Below are positions 1-4,954 of a stretch of DNA of 5,554 nt, one piece after another; position 1 is the stretch's first letter, and the number at the start of each line of letters is the position of its first letter. Source of the DNA: CAG-1000 sp964345385 (GTDB lineage: Bacteria; Bacillota_I; Bacilli_A; RF39; UBA660); contig CAYFQM010000035.1 of the NCBI GenBank assembly GCA_964345385.1, positions 1 to 5,554 of the forward strand. Direction: 5' to 3'. The notes beneath the pieces are model-generated. The model saw only the letters and a list, made by a program, of their open reading frames with translations, searched no databases and was not told where the DNA came from. The position numbers were made by a program, and so were the translations under genes.

Positions 1-20
1 TTATTATAATATAATCTTAT

Positions 21-54
21 AAAAAAAGAGTAAAACTCATTTATATTTACTCTT
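21..54 (-). terminator. Rho-independent terminator of the pheST operon, overlapping the pheT stop codon
   Basis: A perfect 9-bp inverted repeat, plus-strand arms 26-34 (aagagtaaa) and 46-54 (tttactctt), encloses an 11-nt loop. On the minus strand it runs straight into a T tract (7 T with the last stem bases, 27-21). The upstream arm contains the pheT stop codon TAA at 47-49, so the last pheT codons form part of the terminator stem. A smaller alternative hairpin (GAGT/ACTC with a TTT loop) lies inside it. The stem is AU-rich, so its efficiency is uncertain, but its position directly after pheT and its U tract fit an intrinsic terminator. Confidence 0.75.
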
Positions 55-2467
55 CTCTTAATTTCGCTCCACATTTTTTATTTAAAACTTCTAAAATCTT
101 TTGTATTTTTTCATTAATTTCTTCTGATTTCATTGTAATATCTTTATTAATTATTTTAAAATTAAATGTTATAGATTTTTTTCCTTTTGGTATTTGTTCT
201 CCTCTATATTCATCAACAAAATCTATTTCTTTTACCATTTTTCCTATTGCTTCAATTATACTACTCCACTTTACTTCTTCATCAACGATAATTGATAAAT
301 CTTTTTCTACTAATGGAAGCTCTGGTAACTTTTCAAATTTATTAGTTCTAGATTTATATGGAATAAATTTATCAAAATTAATTTCAAACAATGCAGCATT
401 AGTTCTTTTTATTTTTGAACTATCCATTACTTGTATTGATAAAAGACCTAATGAACCTATTATTTCATCATTTAAAATAATATTTACATAAGCATTTATG
501 TCAGCCCAAGAGATTTTTTCTATTTGTTTTAAAACTAAAGGCTCCATATGACAATATTTAGATATATTTTCAATTACACCTTTTGCTTCATAAAATACTT
601 TTTTAGCATCTTTACCTACTATAGAACCTGTTAAATATCTTTTTTGTATTGGTAAAACTTCATCATTTGAAGAAGGTCTATAATCTCCTTTTTCATATAC
701 TTTTGATAATTCGAATATTTTAAATTCTTCATAATATCTTAAGTTCTTAGAAATGGCTTCTAACATTCCAGGTATTAAAGAACTTCTTAAATAACTTAAT
801 TCTGGTGCTGGTGGTGTTGATAATTTTAATGATTTACTTTTATCTATATTTGCAATTTTAATAAATCTTTCATCAATCCATGGATAAGTATATATCTCAT
901 AAAAACCACATCTTTGTGATAAATACTCTTTTACTCTTCTTTCTAAGAGTGCATCTTTTTGATTAATAGATTCAGTAAATGTTACATCAAATGGTTTAAT
1001 TTCAAAGCTATCAAAAGTAAGAATTCTAGCTATATCTCCCATTACATCATCTTTAATAGTTACATCTGCAGTTGATCTCCAAGTAGGAACTGTTACATCA
1101 TATTCACCACCATTATATGAAACTTCATAGCCTAAAGAAGATAGTATTTCTTTTACTTTTTCTTTTGGAATAATTTTACCTAATCTATTATTTAAAAACT
1201 CTTCTTTTACTTTAATTTTATTTTTCTTTGTTTCATTTGGATAAACACTAGTATATTTAATTATTTTACTTTCTGGGTAAATTTCTTTAATTAAATTTAA
1301 TGATAAAGATAATCCTTCATCTACTCTTTGAGTATCTATTCCTTTTTCAAATCTAATTGATGAATCAGTTTTTTCTGAAAATCTTTTTTGTGTTTTTCTA
1401 ATTGTTTGTGGATTAAAATTAGCTGCTTCTAATACAATACCTTTTGTACTAGATGTAATAGAATCATTTTTTCCACCTCTAATTCCAGCTAAACCTATTG
1501 GATGATTTGCATCACATATTACTAAGTCTTCTTCAGTAAGGTTTACTGTAGTATTAGCTAAAAGTAATAATTCTTCACCTTTTTTAGCGTTTCTTACTAC
1601 TATTTTTTCTCCACTTAAATGATTTTTATCAAACGCATGAAGTGGTTGACCAGTAACTAACATTACATAGTTAGTTATATCTACTATAGCATTTATTGGT
1701 CTATGACCAAGTTTTAATAAAATAGATTTCATCCATAATGGAGAAGATTTTGCATCAATTCCATCTATCTCTACTGCATCAAATCTATTACATTTAGAAG
1801 TATCTTTAATTTCAACATTATATTTTGGTAGCTTAGTATCTATATTAAATACAGGTAAAGATTTTAACTTTGTATTATAAATAGCTGATAATTCTCTTGC
1901 TATACCATAGTGTCCCCATAAATCAGGTCTATTTGATAAAGATTTATTATCTATTTCCAATACTACATCATTCATATGTATTACATCAGATATATTGTCT
2001 CCTACTTTACAATCAATACCTTTTAAATCAATTATTTCAGCATCAGTTTCTGCTGGAAATAAATCACTTAAATAAACTTCAGAAGAAGCACAAATCATAC
2101 CATTAGAAACTTCTCCTCTTACTTTTGTTGTTTTAATTTCAACTGCTTCTCCTTCTCCATGCCAAACTACTTTAGCACCTGGATTAGCTACTACAACATA
2201 TTGTCCTTCATAAAGATTAGTCCCACCACAAACAATTTGAACTACTTCTTTACCAATATCAGTCATACATATTTTTAATTTATCAGCATTTGAATGTTTT
2301 TTTAACTCTACTATTTTACCTACTACAATATTATCATATTTTAATGACATGTTTTCTATTTTATCTACTTCTACTGTTGAAAGAGTTATATCATGTGCTA
2401 TTTTTTCATCACTAATATCTTTTGGTATATCTACATATTTTTTTATTAAATTTAATGATACTCTCAT
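47..2467 (-). CDS. pheT: Phenylalanine--tRNA ligase beta subunit (PheT)
   Basis: This is the beta subunit of the cytoplasmic alpha2-beta2 phenylalanyl-tRNA synthetase, which binds tRNA-Phe and edits mischarged Tyr-tRNA-Phe. At 806 residues it has the full length of bacterial PheT. Visible in order: an N-terminal segment (1-38); an EMAP/OB-type tRNA-binding domain (about 40-150, with VVGKIVELKKHSNADKLKIC); the B3/B4 editing domain (about 225-400), which keeps the RPIN, PLHAFD (His277), VLEAANF (Glu347) and RFEKGID motifs; a B5 domain (about 415-490, PTWRSTADVTIKDD); the catalytic-core-like domain (about 500-700); and a C-terminal ferredoxin-fold anticodon-binding domain (about 712-803, PLVEKDLSIIVDE). 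The start at 2467 is fixed by a perfect AGGAGG six bases upstream. It lies 10 bases after pheS and is probably translationally coupled to it. One minor oddity is LAGIRGG at 326-332, where the methionine familiar from E. coli (GIMGG) is Arg. Editing looks intact. Confidence 0.98.
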   Translation of the reverse strand: MRVSLNLIKKYVDIPKDISDEKIAHDITLSTVEVDKIENMSLKYDNIVVGKIVELKKHSNADKLKICMTDIGKEVVQIVCGGTNLYEGQYVVVANPGAKVVWHGEGEAVEIKTTKVRGEVSNGMICASSEVYLSDLFPAETDAEIIDLKGIDCKVGDNISDVIHMNDVVLEIDNKSLSNRPDLWGHYGIARELSAIYNTKLKSLPVFNIDTKLPKYNVEIKDTSKCNRFDAVEIDGIDAKSSPLWMKSILLKLGHRPINAIVDITNYVMLVTGQPLHAFDKNHLSGEKIVVRNAKKGEELLLLANTTVNLTEEDLVICDANHPIGLAGIRGGKNDSITSSTKGIVLEAANFNPQTIRKTQKRFSEKTDSSIRFEKGIDTQRVDEGLSLSLNLIKEIYPESKIIKYTSVYPNETKKNKIKVKEEFLNNRLGKIIPKEKVKEILSSLGYEVSYNGGEYDVTVPTWRSTADVTIKDDVMGDIARILTFDSFEIKPFDVTFTESINQKDALLERRVKEYLSQRCGFYEIYTYPWIDERFIKIANIDKSKSLKLSTPPAPELSYLRSSLIPGMLEAISKNLRYYEEFKIFELSKVYEKGDYRPSSNDEVLPIQKRYLTGSIVGKDAKKVFYEAKGVIENISKYCHMEPLVLKQIEKISWADINAYVNIILNDEIIGSLGLLSIQVMDSSKIKRTNAALFEINFDKFIPYKSRTNKFEKLPELPLVEKDLSIIVDEEVKWSSIIEAIGKMVKEIDFVDEYRGEQIPKGKKSITFNFKIINKDITMKSEEINEKIQKILEVLNKKCGAKLREE

Positions 2468-2473
2468 CTTTTA

Positions 2474-2479
2474 CCTCCT
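2474..2479 (-). promoter_or_regulatory. Shine-Dalgarno of pheT, overlapping the pheS stop codon
   Basis: The minus strand reads TAGGAGGTAAAAGATG. The pheS stop codon TAG (2480-2478) supplies the first AG of a perfect AGGAGG, followed by a 6-base spacer and the pheT ATG (2467-2465). A ribosome terminating on pheS therefore stands on the pheT ribosome binding site, which suggests coupled termination and reinitiation to keep the two subunits balanced. This sets the pheT start with high certainty. Confidence 0.9.
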
Positions 2480-3527
2480 ACTTAAATTGTTTTAAAAACC
2501 TTAAATCTGCACTATGGAATAATCTTACATCATCTACTCCATATCTCATCATTACTAATCTATCTAATCCAATATTTATATAAAAACCAGTCCACTTTTC
2601 AGGATCTATTCCAGCAGATTTTAATACATTTGGATGAATTACACCACCAGGCATTACTTCAATCCAACCATTATTATTACACACTTTGCATCCTTTTCCA
2701 TTACAAACTAGGCACTCCATATCTATTTCATAACCAGGCTCAGTAAAAGGAAAAAAACCTTCTCTCATTCTTATATTAATTTTTTTACCAAAAACTTTTT
2801 CTAAAATTGCTTGTATTAAAACTTTACCAGAAGAAAAAGAAATATTTTCATCTACTATTAAAGCTTCATATTGAACAAAAGCTCTTTCATGTCTCGCATC
2901 TGTTGTTTCATTTCTATATACTTTTCCGGGATAAACAAATCTAGCTGGAGCACCATGTTTTTGTAAATATCTTACAGATCCACCAGTTAAATGAGGAATT
3001 AAACATAATCTTTCTACTCCTTCTTTTGTTTCAGTTCCTTCTATCCAAAAAGTATCCATAGATTGACGAGCAGGATGATCTTTAGCAAAATTTAAATTAT
3101 CAAAAGCATACTTCTCACTACTAATTTCATCTTCACTATATACTTCAAAACCAAGTGAAATAAACGCATCATTTAAATCATATAACATTTGTGTTATAGG
3201 ATGAAGTGCTCCTTCAGAAACTTTTTTACCAGGTAAAGTTAAATCAATGGGGCTTTCTAATACACTCATTGAAGAAATAAGCTCGTTTTCTTTTGTTTTT
3301 ATCTTTTCGCCAAATAAAGCTTTTATTTCATTAATAAACATTCCAACTGATTTTTTAACTTCTAGTGGTTCATTACTCATTGATTTTAATATAAGAGATA
3401 ATTCACTATTCTTTCCAAAAAACTCTTTTTGTAAATTTCTTATTTCTTCTAATGTATTAGCATTCTTTATTTTCTCTAATCCTTCATTTTTTATATTTTC
3501 TAATTTTTCTTTCATGTTTTTTTCCAT
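2478..3527 (-). CDS. pheS: Phenylalanine--tRNA ligase alpha subunit (PheS)
   Basis: This is the catalytic alpha subunit of phenylalanyl-tRNA synthetase, a class II synthetase that activates Phe with ATP and charges the 2'-OH of tRNA-Phe. It has 349 residues, slightly longer than E. coli PheS (about 327). The N-terminal ~90 residues form the Lys/Glu-rich helical coiled-coil arm that contacts tRNA. The core follows: ALHP (motif 1 area, 107-110), the HPARQSMDTFW segment (151-161), motif 2 (RNETTDARHE, 205-214, then YEALIVDENISF), FTEPGYEIDME (261-271), and motif 3 (GLDRLVMMRYGVDDVR, 320-335). It ends in DLRFLKQFK, as bacterial PheS does. Between FTEPGYEIDME and the HPNVL motif it carries a four-Cys insertion, C272-x2-C-x4-C-x2-C283, which accounts for part of the extra length. 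The ATG at 3527 is preferred because AAGGA lies 7 bases upstream; Met5 (3515) has no such site. It is controlled by the T-box leader upstream and shares an operon with pheT. Confidence 0.98.
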   Translation of the reverse strand: MEKNMKEKLENIKNEGLEKIKNANTLEEIRNLQKEFFGKNSELSLILKSMSNEPLEVKKSVGMFINEIKALFGEKIKTKENELISSMSVLESPIDLTLPGKKVSEGALHPITQMLYDLNDAFISLGFEVYSEDEISSEKYAFDNLNFAKDHPARQSMDTFWIEGTETKEGVERLCLIPHLTGGSVRYLQKHGAPARFVYPGKVYRNETTDARHERAFVQYEALIVDENISFSSGKVLIQAILEKVFGKKINIRMREGFFPFTEPGYEIDMECLVCNGKGCKVCNNNGWIEVMPGGVIHPNVLKSAGIDPEKWTGFYINIGLDRLVMMRYGVDDVRLFHSADLRFLKQFK

Positions 3528-3534
3528 ATCTTTA

Positions 3535-3539
3535 TCCTT
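3535..3539 (-). promoter_or_regulatory. Shine-Dalgarno of pheS
   Basis: AAGGA on the minus strand lies 7 bases before the ATG at 3527-3525 (GAAGGATAAAGATATG). It decides between the two nearby ATG codons (3527 and 3515) in favour of the upstream one. It sits downstream of the T-box terminator U tract, so it is transcribed only on read-through. Confidence 0.8.
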
Positions 3540-3556
3540 CCATTATATTTTACCAT

Positions 3557-3597
3557 AAAATAAAACGAGCAATCAATCCTAAAGGACGAATTACTCG
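3557..3597 (-). terminator. T-box regulated intrinsic terminator
   Basis: The minus-strand arms CGAGTAATTCGTCC (3597-3584) and GGATTGATTGCTCG (3579-3566) pair over 14 positions, with a few G-U pairs and one mismatch, around the loop TTTA. The run TTTTATTTT follows at 3565-3557. The 5' arm overlaps the end of the T-box sequence and the CCTT element that pairs with it in the antiterminator. The two structures are therefore mutually exclusive, as expected for a T-box expression platform. Confidence 0.93.
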
Positions 3598-3773
3598 TGG
3601 TACCACCTTATTTCGTAGAAATATCTACCTCATTATAGATTAACGCTCTTACACGAATTGACTCCATTATTGAAATTCATTAACTTATCTTTCTATTATA
3701 GCTCTCAGTTATAACTATAATTCCCTGTATAGAGTTATAAATTACTACTAAATATAACTTCTTCATCAACTGT
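3557..3773 (-). ncRNA. T-box riboswitch leader of pheST (tRNA-Phe sensing)
   Basis: T-box leaders bind a cognate tRNA through a specifier codon in Stem I and sense its charging through the 3' NCCA end. Visible on the minus strand: an AGTA S-turn element (3749-3746); Stem I distal elements AGGGAA (3726-3721) and CTGAGAG (3708-3702); a specifier candidate TTC (Phe) at 3674-3672, followed by A; a perfect Stem III hairpin (GTAGA...TCTAC, 3628-3615); and the canonical T-box AAGGTGGTACCACG (3609-3596). The bulge UGGU (3605-3602) would pair with the ACCA end of tRNA-Phe, whose discriminator base is normally A. The antiterminator can form as AAGG with CCTT plus ACG with CGT, competing with the terminator hairpin. 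Uncharged tRNA-Phe should promote read-through into pheS. The overlapping UUU at 3675-3673 also encodes Phe, so the amino-acid assignment does not depend on the exact register. The 5' end is estimated from the promoter. Confidence 0.95.
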
Positions 3774-3779
3774 TTATAT

Positions 3780-3806
3780 ATTATATCTAATTAATTATTT
3801 TGTCAA
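3780..3806 (-). promoter_or_regulatory. Sigma-70/SigA-type promoter of the pheST operon
   Basis: On the minus strand there is a perfect -35 TTGACA (3806-3801) and a perfect -10 TATAAT (3785-3780) separated by 15 bases. An alternative -10, TAATAT (3783-3778), gives the more usual 17-base spacing. Transcription would start near 3773, just before the T-box Stem I. The promoter lies 34 bases beyond the end of the decayed deoxyribosyltransferase gene, and no convincing terminator separates it from the upstream unit. Confidence 0.72.
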
Positions 3807-3839
3807 TATATCAAGAGTTTATAAAATATAACAAATTAT

Positions 3840-4089
3840 TTATTGTAACTCCATAAATGCTTCTTTTAAAGCTTCTCTTTCCCATGTTACTTGGTCTATA
3901 TAACTTTCTCTTGGTTTATTTGTTGAATATTCTGGTACATATACTACTCCATCAAATTCCAACTTTTTTAAAATTTTGCAAGCTTCAATTCTCCATGATA
4001 TTACATTATCATTTCTTGGAGTTGGTCCCCCTAAAAATATGGATTTTTTTATTTTTAATTACCTCTTGATCTGCGTAATTTATTATCAT
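3840..4089 (-). pseudogene. Nucleoside 2-deoxyribosyltransferase-like gene, frameshifted and 3'-truncated
   Basis: Intact relatives transfer or hydrolyse 2'-deoxyribosyl groups of nucleosides in salvage. The ATG at 4089 has AGGAG 6 bases upstream, overlapping the trxB stop, but its frame closes after 26 codons (TGA, 4011-4009). From codon 16 on, the family signature lies in another frame: SIFLGGPTPRN, then ISWRIEA, FDGSVYVPEYS, and YIDQVTWEREAL, down to TAA at 3842-3840. The switch is at an A7 run (plus-strand T7, 4044-4050). One A fewer would give a single frame of 82 residues. That product would still be about half the ~150 residues I recall for the family and would lack the distal part with the nucleophile-bearing TN-x-E-x-G-type motif. 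I infer decay at both points. The frameshift alone could be a homopolymer sequencing error, but the missing 3' half could not. The assignment rests on recalled family motifs; residues outside the signature are less certain. Confidence 0.75.
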
Positions 4090-4095
4090 GTTTTG

Positions 4096-4100
4096 CTCCT
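4096..4100 (-). promoter_or_regulatory. Shine-Dalgarno of the deoxyribosyltransferase remnant, overlapping the trxB stop
   Basis: The minus strand reads TAGGAGCAAAACATG. The trxB stop TAG (4101-4099) is embedded in AGGAG, with a 6-base spacer to the ATG at 4089. The same stop-within-SD layout occurs at the pheS-pheT junction. An intact initiation site supports the view that this was a working, co-translated gene until recently. Confidence 0.8.
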
Positions 4101-4953
4101 ACTTATCGCTCAAATAATCCATTATTTTTATAGCAGCTACTGTACCATCACTAACAGCTGTTGTTATTTGACGAACATCTTTTTCTAAAACATCTCCTAC
4201 TACAAATATATTATCAATATTTTTTTCTTTTATAAACCCTTGTTTATTCAAATGTTTTTTTGCTACTAAATTAGATGCTGGGTCACTTCCAATACTTAAA
4301 AATATTCCATCTACTTTAATATCATCATGATTATTTAAATGAATAGTGACATCATCACTTAACTTAGTAACTTTATTATTATAAATAACTTCAATATTAT
4401 TTTTATTTAATACTTCATTAATTCTAATTCGTTCACCAATAAGTTTATCTCTAGAGTGAACAATATAAACTTTCTTACATATTTTAGACAACTCTGAAGC
4501 ATAAATAACACCACTATTTCCACCACCTATTACTGCAACTGTTTTACCTTTGTAAAATGCTCCATCACATGAAACGCAGTAATGTAGTTTAGAACCTATA
4601 TATTTATCTTCACCTGGTATATTTAAACTTCTAGGGATTAGTCCTGTTGCCATAACTATAGCTTTTGTTTGATAAGTGTTATTATTAGTTATAACACCAT
4701 CTTTAGTAACTTTAATAACTTCTTCTAAATCTATTTCTCCACCTAAATTTAATACTTGTTCTAGCATATTATTAACCAGACTACCACCACTTATACTATT
4801 ATAACCTGGATAATTTTCTATGTTAGGACTAAGGGCCATTTGGCCCCCTATCCTATCTTTTTCTAATATTAATACTTTATATCCTGCTCTAAGTAAATAT
4901 ATAGCAGAGGTAAGGCCACTAGGGCCAGAACCTATTACTATTACATCATACAT
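4099..4953 (-). CDS. trxB: Thioredoxin reductase-like flavoprotein (TrxB)
   Basis: Low-molecular-weight thioredoxin reductases pass electrons from a pyridine nucleotide through FAD and a CxxC disulfide to a redoxin in the cytoplasm. The 284-residue protein shows an N-terminal FAD Rossmann motif GSGPSG (8-13), EKDRIGGQ (31-38), the ATG motif (102-104), the redox-active C126-V-S-C129 followed by DGAFYKGK, a second Rossmann motif GGGNSG (143-148), and a C-terminal FAD motif VVGDV (251-255) followed by RQITTAVSDG. It is shorter than E. coli TrxB (321). The NADPH 2'-phosphate clamp HRRxxxR of E. coli reads HSRDKLI here (166-172): only the second Arg is kept. NADH use or another donor is therefore possible. 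The GGGNSG motif argues against the ferredoxin-linked, nucleotide-independent subclass. It starts one base after the nrdD stop, with a weak AGAGA-type site inside nrdD, so the two are co-transcribed and likely coupled. Its partner is probably the redoxin domain fused to NrdD. Confidence 0.92.
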   Translation of the reverse strand: MYDVIVIGSGPSGLTSAIYLLRAGYKVLILEKDRIGGQMALSPNIENYPGYNSISGGSLVNNMLEQVLNLGGEIDLEEVIKVTKDGVITNNNTYQTKAIVMATGLIPRSLNIPGEDKYIGSKLHYCVSCDGAFYKGKTVAVIGGGNSGVIYASELSKICKKVYIVHSRDKLIGERIRINEVLNKNNIEVIYNNKVTKLSDDVTIHLNNHDDIKVDGIFLSIGSDPASNLVAKKHLNKQGFIKEKNIDNIFVVGDVLEKDVRQITTAVSDGTVAAIKIMDYLSDK

Positions 4954-4954
4954 A

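Noticed and set aside
1..20. TATAAT-like strings at the left edge as a plus-strand promoter
   Set aside because: The stretch is nearly pure A/T, with no -35 partner and no plus-strand gene; such strings are expected by chance here.
1897..2106. Plus-strand open frame of 69 codons inside pheT
   Set aside because: It is antisense to the conserved PheT tRNA-binding/editing region, with repetitive Leu/His/Tyr composition and no recognisable domain.
3247..3558. Plus-strand open frame of 103 codons opposite the start of pheS
   Set aside because: It is antisense to strongly conserved pheS, has a low-complexity Phe/Ser/Leu-rich translation, lacks a good ribosome binding site, and fits a shadow of an AT-rich Lys/Glu-rich coding strand.
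4044..4050. Programmed -1 ribosomal frameshift on the A7 run of the deoxyribosyltransferase remnant
   Set aside because: A -1 shift there leads to TAG within five codons. The conserved frame is +1, and no stimulatory structure is obvious.
3857..4188. Two overlapping plus-strand open frames of 70 codons opposite trxB and the deoxyribosyltransferase remnant
   Set aside because: Both are hydrophobic low-complexity translations of the antisense strand. The minus-strand reading shows recognisable family motifs.
4567..4578. TrxB as a ferredoxin-linked, nucleotide-independent thioredoxin reductase (FFTR)
   Set aside because: The second Rossmann motif GGGNSG is intact, whereas that subclass is defined by loss of the nucleotide-binding motifs. 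Altered nucleotide preference is the safer reading.
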